Below, one piece after another: positions 35,675 through 44,059 of a stretch of DNA of 64,000 nt. Every line of letters begins with the position of its first letter. The stretch's first letter is position 1. A program made the translations under genes and the position numbers. The stretch is from Tepidiforma sp. (GTDB taxonomy: Bacteria; Chloroflexota; Dehalococcoidia; Tepidiformales; Tepidiformaceae): NCBI GenBank assembly GCA_026003935.1, contig BPIE01000001.1, positions 1,054,001 to 1,118,000 on the forward strand, read 5' to 3'. The notes below the pieces were generated by a model, which saw nothing but the letters and a program-made list of their open reading frames with translations, was not told the origin of the DNA and made no database searches.

Positions 35675-36535
35675 ATGACCGGCGTGGTCAATCTGCGGCC
35701 GAGCGCGGAGGAGGCGCTGGCGTCGTACCGGGAGCTGGTGCGGGAGAACCGGGCGTACATCGAAGCGATCGAGGGCCAGCGGCCGCCGGGGCATGACTAC
35801 TGGGCGAGCCGTGCGGCGAGCTTTCGGCCGGGGCGGATGCCCGTGCCGGAGCTGGGGCCGCTGCTGGCGCTGGCGGAACCCGGAGACACCTGGCTCGACA
35901 TCGGCGCGGGCGGCGGCCGGTTTGCGGTGCCGCTCGCCGAGCACGTGGCGAGGGTCGTGGCGGTCGAACCGTCGCCGTCGATGCGGGAACAGCTCGCGGA
36001 GGCCGCGCGCGACGCGGGGCGGACAAACATCGAGCTCATCGACCTCGAGTGGCCGCCGGCGGCGGAGGGGGCAGCACCCCCGGGCGACGTTTCGCTGGCG
36101 GCGAATGTGCTGTATGCCATCGAGGACCCGGCGGCGTTCGTGGCGGCGATGGAGCGGCATACGCGGCGGACGTGCGCGGTGGTGGCGTTCGACCGTGCAC
36201 CGAATACGCCCATCCCGGGGCTGTGGCGGGAGCTGTGGGGGAGCGAGTTTCGCGAACTGCCTGCGCTGCGGGAGTTGACGGCGCTGCTGCTGGCGATGGG
36301 GCGGCGGGTGCGGGTCGAGCCGCTGCCGCCCCAGCCGCTGGAGGCGCGGCCGGTGGAGGAGGTCGCGCGGGACTATGCGTGGATGTATCACGTGCGGCCC
36401 GGCATCGCGGAGTACGAGGCGAAGCTGGCGCGGTTCGAGGAGCTGGTGGCGGCCTACTGCGGCGCCGGGGAGGGGATGGCGCGCCCGCCGGTGGTCCGGC
36501 GGTATTCGTCGGTCATCTCGTGGCCCGTGGATTGA
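35675..36535 (+). CDS. Class I SAM-dependent methyltransferase
   Basis: 286 residues. Motif I DTWLDIGAGGGRFAVPLAEH, then VVAVEPSPSMREQLAEAAR and ANVLYAIEDPAAFVAAMERH. The methyl acceptor is not predictable. ATG at 35675 with GGGAG upstream; the longer track ORF reads back through the tRNA. A strong terminator follows. Confidence 0.85.
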   Translation: MTGVVNLRPSAEEALASYRELVRENRAYIEAIEGQRPPGHDYWASRAASFRPGRMPVPELGPLLALAEPGDTWLDIGAGGGRFAVPLAEHVARVVAVEPSPSMREQLAEAARDAGRTNIELIDLEWPPAAEGAAPPGDVSLAANVLYAIEDPAAFVAAMERHTRRTCAVVAFDRAPNTPIPGLWRELWGSEFRELPALRELTALLLAMGRRVRVEPLPPQPLEARPVEEVARDYAWMYHVRPGIAEYEAKLARFEELVAAYCGAGEGMARPPVVRRYSSVISWPVD

Positions 36536-36578
36536 AGCGGCCCGGCCGGGCAGGCCGCGGAGCGCGTCGTGAAACGAC

Positions 36579-36611
36579 GGGGCCGCAGCCTCTCCCACTG
36601 GCTGCGGCCCC
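36579..36611. terminator. Bidirectional hairpin terminator
   Basis: Perfect 12-bp stem GGGGCCGCAGCC/GGCTGCGGCCCC with a 9-nt loop, between two convergent genes. A smaller hairpin CGTCGT-GAA-ACGACG (36565-36579) abuts it on the left. No T-run, as is common in very GC-rich genomes. Confidence 0.7.
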
Positions 36612-36633
36612 GGGTCCCTGGGCGGCTGGCGGG

Positions 36634-36933
36634 TTAGTTGGTGCCGTCCCGGGCGAGCTGGGGAAGGAAGCGGGTGTACTTGTCCTGGCCGCCGCCGCCG
36701 AGGAAGCCGGAGGCGACGGCGAAGGTGCCGCCGGAGGAGCTGGCGGCGAAGGGCTGGCCCACAGCGCCCTGGAGCTCGTAGGAGCCCCCGGAGGCGCGGC
36801 CGCCGCCGCTGGTGGTGCGCCACCAGAGTTCGTAGCTGCCGGAGGAGACTTGCCCGAGCACGGCGGCGAGGGTGGCCGCGCCGGCGAAGGCGGCTGCGGC
36901 GAGGGCGACGGCGCGGCGGGTGGAGCGGCTCAT
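36634..36933 (-). CDS. Small secreted protein of unknown function
   Basis: 99 residues. A basic start followed by a hydrophobic stretch (VALAAAAFAGAATLAAVL) forms a signal peptide or anchor. The mature part is Gly/Ser-rich (SGGGRASGGSYELQGAVGQPFAASSSGGTFAVASGFLGGGG) and ends RFLPQLARDGTN. The VGQP..SSGGTF..ASGFLGG pattern resembles short repeats seen in secreted Chloroflexota proteins of unknown role. It overlaps the upstream secreted-protein gene as ATGA, so the two are made together. Confidence 0.7.
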   Translation of the reverse strand: MSRSTRRAVALAAAAFAGAATLAAVLGQVSSGSYELWWRTTSGGGRASGGSYELQGAVGQPFAASSSGGTFAVASGFLGGGGQDKYTRFLPQLARDGTN

Positions 36934-37850
36934 TTGCTGATGACCAGGATGTTGAAGACCTGCCCGTCGGCGAGGTTGGAGCCGTCAGCGGTGTAGAGGG
37001 CCCAGGCGCCGGCGAGGGCGGAGCATCCTGGCGGCGCCGTTGCCTGGTACGTGACGGCCACGGGTGCGGTGAGCCCGCCGGATGAGATGTTCTCGGGCGT
37101 GACGAAGACAAGGAGGTTCGGCTTCCCGAACACCTGCGGGTTGGTGATGTAGCTGACCGCATTCCCGGTGGAGGGGCAGGTCGTGGCGTCGCCGCCGGCG
37201 AGGTCGACCGTGTGCTGGAAGGCGAAGGGGCTGGCGCCGCTCACCTTGAGGGGGCCGTCGACCTCGAGGGCCACCTGGCCGGAGAAGGTGCCGCCGGTGC
37301 CGGTCGCGGCTGCGGCGCGGATGGCAGCACCGGCGCCCTGCTGGGTAACCTCGATGATGCCGCCGGGCGCGGCCGAGGTGCCGGTGACGGTGAGCGGGAC
37401 TTTGACGGTGCCGGCCTCGGCGGCGAACAGGGCGTAGGGGGCGGGGCTGACCGGCTGCCGGGGGGAGAGGACGGTGTAGGCGCCGGTGGAGCTGCCGGGC
37501 CGGACGGCGATCTCGAGCCAGCGGGCGTCGCCGCGGAAGGCGGCCGCGCCGAAGTCGAGCTCGACCGAGAAGAGGCCGTTGGCGACCGCAACGTCGTCGC
37601 GGGTGATGGTGGAGCCGACCTGTGAGCCGCCGGTCTCGGCATCGTAGAGGATGAAGCGGAGGTCGTAGGTGCCGTTGGCGGGGCTGCCGCCGTCGGTGAG
37701 GCGGCCCTGGTAGGTAAAGGTGGTGGTGAGGGCGGTGGCGGATTCGACGCGGCTGCCGGGGCCGGAGTCGTCGCCGAGGACGGTCGCGATGGGCACGAGC
37801 GCAGCGACGCCGAGCGCGGCGGCAGCGGCCAGGAAGTGGTGGCGGCGCAT
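36930..37850 (-). CDS. Secreted protein with FTYQGRL-type repeat domain
   Basis: 306 residues. N-terminal signal peptide MRRHHFLAAAAALGVAALVP. The segment FTYQGRLTDGGSPANGTYDLRFILYDAETGGSQVGSTI and the following VANGLFSVELDFG and WLEIAVRPG match a domain common in secreted proteins of environmental bacteria, of unknown function. The C-terminal 120 residues carry two pairs of cysteines or single Cys (TTCPSTGN, PPGCSALAG). Promoter TATACT (37880-37885 on the minus strand) and GAGGAG before the ATG. Probably exported and surface-attached or released. Confidence 0.75.
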   Translation of the reverse strand: MRRHHFLAAAAALGVAALVPIATVLGDDSGPGSRVESATALTTTFTYQGRLTDGGSPANGTYDLRFILYDAETGGSQVGSTITRDDVAVANGLFSVELDFGAAAFRGDARWLEIAVRPGSSTGAYTVLSPRQPVSPAPYALFAAEAGTVKVPLTVTGTSAAPGGIIEVTQQGAGAAIRAAAATGTGGTFSGQVALEVDGPLKVSGASPFAFQHTVDLAGGDATTCPSTGNAVSYITNPQVFGKPNLLVFVTPENISSGGLTAPVAVTYQATAPPGCSALAGAWALYTADGSNLADGQVFNILVISK

Positions 37851-37879
37851 AGGCAGCTCCTCGCCGAGGTATCCGTGGG

Positions 37880-37885
37880 AGTATA
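37880..37885 (-). promoter_or_regulatory. -10 element for secreted-protein pair
   Basis: TATACT on the minus strand, followed by a leader of about 29 nt with a GAGGAG ribosome-binding site. It is a clear leadered contrast to the leaderless genes. Confidence 0.5.
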
Positions 37886-37994
37886 GATCATCGGATCAAG
37901 CGGTTGAGCAAACCCAGGGCAAACTGGATGTTAACGGGCGAGAATTGACCGTTCCCGAAGGCGGGCGTACGTTCGGGTTCGTGCGCACACCCGC

Positions 37995-39380
37995 GTGCCT
38001 CGAACCTCCGCAACGCAGGACACTTCCGTGGCCGAAGACCTGGCTGTCCGGGAGCTTTTCGATGATGCACGCGCACTTGCTGCGAGCGGCGAGTGGGCCA
38101 AGCTCGTTGCGCTCGTAACGTCACTCCACCCTGCCGACCTCGCTGAACTGGTCCTGGAGCTCCCGGAGGAGGAGCGCGTGGCGCTCCTCGACCACCTGCC
38201 GACGGACGTGGTGGCGGAGCTGTTCGAGTATGTGGAGGACGACGACCTCCGGGAGCTGATCCGGGGTGTTGGGGTGCAGGACCTGCCGGCGGTCCTCGAG
38301 GAGCTCGAGGACGACGTGGCGGCGGACGTGCTTCAGCAGCTGGAGCCGGAAGAGCAGGCAGAAGCGCTGGCGCAGATGGACCGCGGCGAGGAAGTCGCGG
38401 AGCTGCTGCAGTACGGGGACGAATCGGCCGGCGGCATCATGTCGCGCGGATTCGTCGCGCTCAACGAGAACATCACCGTGCAGCAGGCGATCGATTACCT
38501 GCGGGTGCTGCGGCCGCCTTCGGACCGGGCGTACTACCTGTACGTGGTCGACGATGACCGGGTGCTGCAGGGGGTGGTCTCGATCCGGGACCTGATCGTG
38601 TCGTCGCCGAGGACGCAGCTGAAGGAGATTACCCAACGCGACGTCCACGCGGTAACGACCGATGCGGACCAGGAAGAGGCGGCGCGGGTTTTGCAGAAGT
38701 ACAACCTGCTGGCGGTGCCGGTGGTGGATGCGGAGGGGCGCCTCGAGGGCGTGATGACGGCGGACGACCTCATCGACGTCCTGCAGGAAGAGGCCACCGA
38801 GGACATGTACCGGATGGTCGGCCTCGACGAGGCGGAGACGGTGCTGTCGCCGGTATGGCGGTCGGTGCGGCGGCGGGTGCCGTGGCTGCTGGTGAACCTT
38901 GCGACGGCGTTTCTCGCTGCACTCGTAGTGCGGCCGTTCGAGGACACGATTGCGCGGGCGGCGGCCCTGGCGGTGTTCATGCCGGTCATCGCAGGGCACG
39001 CGGGGAACACCGGGACACAGGCGGTGACGCTGGTGGTCCGCGGGATGGCGCTGGGCGATGTGAAGGTTTCGGATTGGCTGCTGGTGCTGCGGAAGGAGCT
39101 GGCGTTCGGGCTCATCCACGGGCTGCTGGCGGGTGCGCTCACGGCGCTGATGGCGCTGATGCTCTCGCTGAACCCATGGCTCGGTGCGGTGGTGTTCGCT
39201 GCGTTGATGGCGAACGTCATGATCGGCGGCATCATGGGGGCGATCATCCCGCTGGTGATCAAGCGGCTGGGGGGCGACCCGGCGGTCGCGAGCTCCATCT
39301 GGCTGACGACGTTCACGGACGTGATGGGCTTCTTGATGCTGCTCGGACTGGGGACGATCCTCATCGAGAAGCTTTCGTAG
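37995..39380 (+). CDS. mgtE: Magnesium transporter MgtE
   Basis: 461 residues. The N-terminal superhelical MgtE-N domain (HPADLAELVLELPEEERVALLDHLPTDVVAELFEYVEDDDL) is followed by a pair of CBS domains (about 145-265) and five membrane segments with VFMPVIAGHAGNTGTQAVTLVVRGMALGDV and IGGIMGAIIPLVIKRLGGDPAVAS. A dimeric, Mg2+-gated channel; the CBS and N domains close it when cytosolic Mg2+ is high. GTG start at 37995. Its 3' end overlaps the photolyase end by 20 bp. Confidence 0.95.
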   Translation: MPRTSATQDTSVAEDLAVRELFDDARALAASGEWAKLVALVTSLHPADLAELVLELPEEERVALLDHLPTDVVAELFEYVEDDDLRELIRGVGVQDLPAVLEELEDDVAADVLQQLEPEEQAEALAQMDRGEEVAELLQYGDESAGGIMSRGFVALNENITVQQAIDYLRVLRPPSDRAYYLYVVDDDRVLQGVVSIRDLIVSSPRTQLKEITQRDVHAVTTDADQEEAARVLQKYNLLAVPVVDAEGRLEGVMTADDLIDVLQEEATEDMYRMVGLDEAETVLSPVWRSVRRRVPWLLVNLATAFLAALVVRPFEDTIARAAALAVFMPVIAGHAGNTGTQAVTLVVRGMALGDVKVSDWLLVLRKELAFGLIHGLLAGALTALMALMLSLNPWLGAVVFAALMANVMIGGIMGAIIPLVIKRLGGDPAVASSIWLTTFTDVMGFLMLLGLGTILIEKLS

Positions 39381-40776
39381 CGGCCTGCCGGGCGGCTTCG
39401 AAGACGTGGACCGCGCGCTGGCGGGCGGCGGCGTGGTCGACGATCGGCGCGGGGTAGTCGCGCCCGATGATGCAGCCGGAGGCTTCCTGCAGGTGCGGGG
39501 GCATGGTCCACGGCTCGTGGAGGCAGGGGAGCGGGACGTTCCGGAGTTCCGGGAGCCAGCGGCGGAGGTAGCGGCCCTCGGGGTCGAACTTCTTGGACTG
39601 GGTGACGGGGTTGAAGATGCGGAAGTAGGGCTGGGCGTCGGTCCCGACGGAGGCGGCCCACTGCCAGCCGCCGTCGTTGTTGGCGACGTCGCCGTCGGCG
39701 AGGTGGCGCATGAAGTGGGTTTCGCCGAGGCGCCAGTCGAGGAGGAGGTCCTTGGCGAGGAAGGAGGCGGCGACCATGCGGGCGCGGTTGTGCATGTAGC
39801 CGGTGGCAGCGAGCTCGCGCATGGCGGCGTCGACGAGGGGATAGCCGGTGCGGCCCCCGGCCCAGGCGTCGAAGGCCGCCGGGTCGTCGCGCCAGGGGAT
39901 TGATGCGCCCAGCGGCTGGAATGGCTCGCGGAGGACGCGGGGGTGGTGCCAGAGGATATGGTGGTAGAACTCGCGCCAGGCGACTTCGGCGATGAATTTG
40001 GTGCTGTCGCAGGGGGCGGCGCGCGCTCGCGTGACGACCTCGAGGGGCGAGAGGAGGCCGAAGTGGAGGTCCTGGCTGATGCGGGCGGTGCCGGAAAGGT
40101 CGAGCCGGTCGCGGGTTTCGGCGTAGGCGCAGACCGGCCCGGCGAGGAACCGTTCGAGACGCCGGCGGGCGGCCGGCTCGCCGGCAGGCGGCAGGGCATC
40201 GGCGGCCGGCGCCGGGGGCAGGCCGAGAGCTTCGAGGGTGGGGAGTTCGCCTGGCGCGGCGGTCACTGCGGGGATGCGCCCGGGAGCCGGAAGCGGTTCG
40301 CGGAGGGGCAGGGCCCCCCAGGCGCGGAAGAACGGAGTGAAGACGGTGAGAGGCTGGCCGGACGCGCCGCGGACTTCTTCCGGTTCGTGGACGAGCGTGC
40401 CGCGGCGGGCGTGGAAGCGGACGCCCGCGGTTTCGAGGGCGCGGGCGACGGCCGCGTCGCGGCGGCGGGCGTAGGGGGTGTAGTCGCGGGAGGCGAAGAC
40501 GTCGGCGGCTCCGACCTCGACGGCGAAGCCGGGGACGACGGCCGCGGGATTGCCGAGGCGGATGTGGAGGCGGGCGCCGCGGTCGCGGAGCGCGGCGTCG
40601 AGCGCGGCGAGGGAGGCGAGGAGGAAGGCGGTGCGGTTGGAGGAGGCCCAGCGGCCGCGGAGCAGGGCAGGGTCGAGGACGAAGAGGGGGGCGACGGGCC
40701 CCGCCTCGGCGGCCGCATGGAGGGCAGGGTGGTCGTGGAGGCGGAGGTCGCGGCGGAACCAGAGGACGCTGGTCAT
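39361..40776 (-). CDS. phrB: Deoxyribodipyrimidine photolyase (CPD class I)
   Basis: 471 residues. Antenna-binding N-domain TSVLWFRRDLRLHDHPAL, and FAD-binding C-domain with FIAEVAWREFYHHILWHHP, TGYPLVDAAMRELAATGYMHNRARMVAASFLAKDLLLDWRLGE and NDGGWQWAASVGTDAQPYFRIFNP. It repairs UV-made cyclobutane dimers with blue light. ATG at 40776; the track ORF extends 32 codons upstream. CACACT 8 nt before the ATG may be its -10, giving a near-leaderless mRNA. Confidence 0.95.
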   Translation of the reverse strand: MTSVLWFRRDLRLHDHPALHAAAEAGPVAPLFVLDPALLRGRWASSNRTAFLLASLAALDAALRDRGARLHIRLGNPAAVVPGFAVEVGAADVFASRDYTPYARRRDAAVARALETAGVRFHARRGTLVHEPEEVRGASGQPLTVFTPFFRAWGALPLREPLPAPGRIPAVTAAPGELPTLEALGLPPAPAADALPPAGEPAARRRLERFLAGPVCAYAETRDRLDLSGTARISQDLHFGLLSPLEVVTRARAAPCDSTKFIAEVAWREFYHHILWHHPRVLREPFQPLGASIPWRDDPAAFDAWAGGRTGYPLVDAAMRELAATGYMHNRARMVAASFLAKDLLLDWRLGETHFMRHLADGDVANNDGGWQWAASVGTDAQPYFRIFNPVTQSKKFDPEGRYLRRWLPELRNVPLPCLHEPWTMPPHLQEASGCIIGRDYPAPIVDHAAARQRAVHVFEAARQAATKASR

Positions 40777-40870
40777 CGGCTCTGAGTGTGGCAGGAAGGG
40801 GCGTTGGGTTGCGGTAACGCCGCCCGCATGGCGGTTGCAGGGGGCGGTTGGGCCGTGCAGGCTTTCGTCC

Positions 40871-42169
40871 ATGCGGTTCGTGGGTCTCGATGAAGCGGTT
40901 AGCGTGGTTGGTCACGGCGACCGGGTCTACGTGCATGGCGGCGTGTGTACGCCGCGGGTGCTGGTGGAAGGGCTGGTGGCCATCCGGCAGGACCTGCGCG
41001 ATGTGGAGATTGTGCACCTGCACACCGACGCGCCGGCTCCATATGCGGAGCCCGGGATGGAAGGGCGGTTCCGTCACAATGCACTGTTCATTGGGCCGAA
41101 CGTTCGGCAGGCGGTGCAGGAGGGGCGGGCGGACTACACGCCAATCTTTCTTTCGGACATTCCGCGGCAGTTCGAACCGGGCGGCGCGCTGCCGCTGGAC
41201 GTCGCATTGATCCAGGTGAGCCCGCCGGACCGCGAGGGGCGCTGCACACTTGGGGTGTCAGTCGATTGCGCGATGGCTGCGGCGATTCATGCGCGGTGGG
41301 TGGTGGCGCAGGTGAATCCGCGCATGCCGCGGACGTTTGGGCACAGCCTGGATGCGAGCTTCATCGACCTCGCGGTAGAGGTCGATGAGCCGCTGCCGGA
41401 GGTGGTGCTGGAGGAGCCGGGGCCGGAGGCGATGGAGATCGGGCGGCACGTCGCGGCCCTCGTGGAGGACGGTTCGACGCTGCAGATGGGCATCGGGACG
41501 GTGCCGAGCGCGGTGCTGCGGCACCTGGCGAACCATCGCGACCTCGGGGTGCACACGGAGATGTTCACGCAGGCGCTCTTGCCGCTCATCCGCGCCGGGG
41601 TCGTGACTGGCGCGCGGAAGTCGCGTGACCCGGGGAAGGTGGTATCGGCGTTTGCGGTTGGGAACCAAGAGCTCTACGACTTCGTGGACTGGAACCCGGA
41701 GGTGGAGTTCCGGCCTGTGGACTATACGAATGACGTGGAGGTGATCGCGTCGCAAGAACGGATGGTGGCGATCAACTCGGCACTGAGTGTGGACCTGACG
41801 GGGCAGGTGGTGGCGGATTCGATCGGGCCGCGGTTTTACAGCGGTATCGGGGGGCAGGTGGATTTCATCCGCGGTTCGGCGCGGTCGAAGGGCGGCGTGC
41901 CGATCATTGCGCTTCCATCGACGGCGAAGGGCGGGACGGTGTCGCGCATCTGCCCGGAGCTGGCGCCGGCGAGCGGGGTCGTGACGACGCGCGGCGATGT
42001 GCACTGGGTGGTGACGGAGTACGGGGCACGGAACCTGCACGGGCGGTCGGTGCGGGAGCGTGCGCGGATGCTGATTGAGCTGGCGCATCCGAAATTCCGT
42101 GAGGAGCTGGCGCGCCGGGCGACGGAGCTCGGCTACCTTGGGCGGCACGAGCACGTGGCCGGGCTGTAA
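40871..42169 (+). CDS. Acetyl-CoA hydrolase/CoA-transferase family protein (4-hydroxybutyrate CoA-transferase-like)
   Basis: 432 residues. Two-lobed CoA-transferase with GDRVYVHGGVCTPRVLVEGL in lobe one and VLEEPGPEAMEIGRHVAALVEDGSTLQMGIGTVPSAVLRHLANHRDLGVHTEMFTQALLPL in lobe two. Further landmarks are GIGGQVDFIRGSARSKGGVPIIALPSTA and VTEYGARNLHGRSVRERARMLIELAHP. It transfers or hydrolyses CoA on small acids; the acid is not determined. ATG at 40871. A second member lies at 45863. Confidence 0.88.
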   Translation: MRFVGLDEAVSVVGHGDRVYVHGGVCTPRVLVEGLVAIRQDLRDVEIVHLHTDAPAPYAEPGMEGRFRHNALFIGPNVRQAVQEGRADYTPIFLSDIPRQFEPGGALPLDVALIQVSPPDREGRCTLGVSVDCAMAAAIHARWVVAQVNPRMPRTFGHSLDASFIDLAVEVDEPLPEVVLEEPGPEAMEIGRHVAALVEDGSTLQMGIGTVPSAVLRHLANHRDLGVHTEMFTQALLPLIRAGVVTGARKSRDPGKVVSAFAVGNQELYDFVDWNPEVEFRPVDYTNDVEVIASQERMVAINSALSVDLTGQVVADSIGPRFYSGIGGQVDFIRGSARSKGGVPIIALPSTAKGGTVSRICPELAPASGVVTTRGDVHWVVTEYGARNLHGRSVRERARMLIELAHPKFREELARRATELGYLGRHEHVAGL

Positions 42170-42171
42170 CG

Positions 42172-43263
42172 TCAGTCTTCCTCGGGAGAGTCGTCGAGGG
42201 GCGGCGGCGGCATGCCGCGGAGGGCGGCGATGAGGTCGGCAGCGTCCTGCGGGGTGATGCGGCCCTGCTCGAGGAGCTGGAGGACGCGGAGCTCTTCGGC
42301 TTCGCGGCGGCGCTCGGCGGCGCGTGCGGGGGGTGCGGGGCGGGAGGGGCGGGGCGGGGGCGGGGCGGCGCCGGGCTCGCGGATGCGGACGGAGGCTTCG
42401 CCGACGCCGCTGTTGACCTTGATGACGGCAGGGGCGCCGGGGACCGAGGGAACACCGAGGTTCGTCTTCCCGAGGCCGGAGTTGGCGCGGACTTCGACCT
42501 GGGTGCCGGGCGGGATGCGGACTTCGGCGCGGCCGAGGCCGACGTCGACGCGGTACATGCCGGGCGGGACGGCAGCGAGGTCGAGGGTGATGTCGCCGGT
42601 GCCGGAGTGGGCGGAGGCGGTGCCTTCGTGGGCGAGGACGGTGACCTTGCCGGCGCCGACGCTGACTTCGAGGTCGCCGCGGAGGCCGACGGCGGTGATG
42701 GCGCCCGCGCCGGTGCTGATGCGGATGCTCTCGGCTTCGAGTGCGGCGGCTTCGATTTCGCCATAGCCGTTGGCGATGCGGAGGGAGCGGAGGTGGTGGG
42801 GCGGGAGCCGGACGAGCGAGGTTGCGCTCTGTTTGCGGCGAAAGAGCCAGCCGCGGGCGACGCGGATGTGGATGCGGAGGGTATCGCCGGCGCGGTCGAC
42901 CTGGATTTCGGGAGCGTTTTTGCTCGCGGCGGCGGCGATGATTGGGAGCTCATCGCCGCTGCAGGCGCGGACGGTGAGCTTCCCGGCGGTGTTATCGATT
43001 TCGAGTGCGCGGATGCCTTCGAGCGGGGGGAACGGCCGTTCGGCGCGGGCGGGGGCATCGGCGGGGTCGCCGGTGGCGGCGGTGCGCTGGCGGGCGTTGC
43101 GGGCGGCTTCGCGCTGGCGGCGAGCTTCTTCGCGGGCGCGGCGGGCTTCGGCTTTGAGACGCTGGGCCTCGGCGTGGGCTTCGCGGCGGAGCCGCTCCGC
43201 TTCATCGCGGGCGCGGCGAGCCTCATCGAGGAGGCGCTGATATTCGCGGTCGGCGTCACTCAT
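42172..43263 (-). CDS. DUF4097-type adhesin-like protein with SHOCT-like tail
   Basis: 363 residues. An N-terminal charged coiled coil (about 1-62, EARRARDEAERLRREAHAEAQRLKAEARR) is followed by a beta-repeat region typical of DUF4097 (LEIDNTAGKLTVRAC, ANGYGEIEAAALEAESIRISTGAGAITAVGLRGDLEVSVGAGKV), a Pro-rich linker, and a short helical tail ELRVLQLLEQGRITPQDAADLIAAL resembling SHOCT domains. No membrane segment. Such proteins accompany DUF2089-like regulators and may act as cytosolic modulators. It overlaps the regulator gene by 8 bp. Confidence 0.8.
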   Translation of the reverse strand: MSDADREYQRLLDEARRARDEAERLRREAHAEAQRLKAEARRAREEARRQREAARNARQRTAATGDPADAPARAERPFPPLEGIRALEIDNTAGKLTVRACSGDELPIIAAAASKNAPEIQVDRAGDTLRIHIRVARGWLFRRKQSATSLVRLPPHHLRSLRIANGYGEIEAAALEAESIRISTGAGAITAVGLRGDLEVSVGAGKVTVLAHEGTASAHSGTGDITLDLAAVPPGMYRVDVGLGRAEVRIPPGTQVEVRANSGLGKTNLGVPSVPGAPAVIKVNSGVGEASVRIREPGAAPPPPRPSRPAPPARAAERRREAEELRVLQLLEQGRITPQDAADLIAALRGMPPPPLDDSPEED

Positions 43264-43639
43264 CGGGGCGGGAGAGCGCGCGGAGCTGCTCCGCCGCTTC
43301 GGCGGCGGAGATGCGGCCGGCGGCGAGCTCGTCGAGGATTCGCTGGCGGCGTTCGGCGTCGCGGGGGTCTTCGCCGGCTTCGAAGCCGAGCGCGACGAGG
43401 ACATCGTTGAGGCGGGCGACGACGGTGGGGTAGGAGATGCCGAGCTCTTCCTCGACGTCTTTGATTTTGCCGCGTGCGCGGAGGAAGGTTTCGACGAATG
43501 CGAGCTGTTCGCGGTTGAGGCGGGCGAGGGGGCCCGCGTCGAAGTGGCCGTCGACGCCGGTGCCGCACTCGGGGCATTCGAGGCGGCGGACCACCATGGG
43601 GCTTTCGCAGCTGGGGCAGGCGCCGACGAAGCGGGGCAT
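43256..43639 (-). CDS. DUF2089 zinc-ribbon/HTH regulator
   Basis: 127 residues. Zinc ribbon CPSCESPMVVRRLECPEC, then a helix-turn-helix segment FVETFLRARGKIKDVEEELGISYPTVVARLNDVLVALGF and a C-terminal SHOCT-like helix pair ILDELAAGRISAAEAAEQLRAL, the same kind of tail as on the neighbouring DUF4097 protein. Probably a transcription regulator of its own operon, possibly at the inverted repeat at 43942-43972. It starts at ATG 43639. Confidence 0.85.
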   Translation of the reverse strand: MPRFVGACPSCESPMVVRRLECPECGTGVDGHFDAGPLARLNREQLAFVETFLRARGKIKDVEEELGISYPTVVARLNDVLVALGFEAGEDPRDAERRQRILDELAAGRISAAEAAEQLRALSRPDE

Positions 43640-43655
43640 GGGAATGCTCCTTGGG

Positions 43656-43886
43656 TCAGTGCGCGCCGCGATGCCCGGGGTGGGCGATGTCGGGGAGGTC
43701 GGCTGGCGAGCCGACGGACCAGCCTTCGAGGGCTGCCGCGAGGCGGCGGAGCCCTGCGGCGCACGCGGTCATGATACCCACGGCCGGGCCAGGGCGCCCG
43801 ATGCGGTAGCGGCGGCCCGACTCCCGGCGGCTGGCGACGAAGTGGTCGGCGTAGGCGGCGGCGAAGTGGTGGTTGAGGTCGAACAC
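43656..43886 (-). CDS. Hypothetical protein, first gene of the DUF2089 operon
   Basis: 76 residues: MFDLNHHFAAAYADHFVASRRESGRRYRIG then a small hydrophobic patch and a His-rich end (DIAHPGHRGAH). GTG start, with GGAGGAAACCA just upstream giving strong support for translation. No family recognised. It is 16 bp upstream of the DUF2089 gene and shares its promoter. Confidence 0.65.
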   Translation of the reverse strand: MFDLNHHFAAAYADHFVASRRESGRRYRIGRPGPAVGIMTACAAGLRRLAAALEGWSVGSPADLPDIAHPGHRGAH

Positions 43887-44059
43887 TGGTTTCCTCCGGG
43901 GCGCTCAAGCGCCTTCTGCCAAGATATTCGATCATGGGATTAAGAAAGTCAAGTGCCATCTTGATTTTTCTTACATTGGACTCAGCGTCGAAACGCCGTG
44001 ACAGGCAGTCGTGCGGCGGTTGCGGCACGCGGGAGTGGGGTGAGGGCGCGGGAGAGGGG
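43887..44059 (-). promoter_or_regulatory. AT-rich promoter/operator of DUF2089 operon
   Basis: The region is unusually AT-rich for this window. On the minus strand a TTGACT lies 17-20 bp before GAATAT/TATCTT. The inverted repeat AAGAAAGTCAAG (43942-43953) and CTTGATTTTTCTT (43960-43972) overlaps the -35. A leader hairpin GGCGC-TTGA-GCGCC (43898-43911) precedes the ribosome-binding site. Confidence 0.5.
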
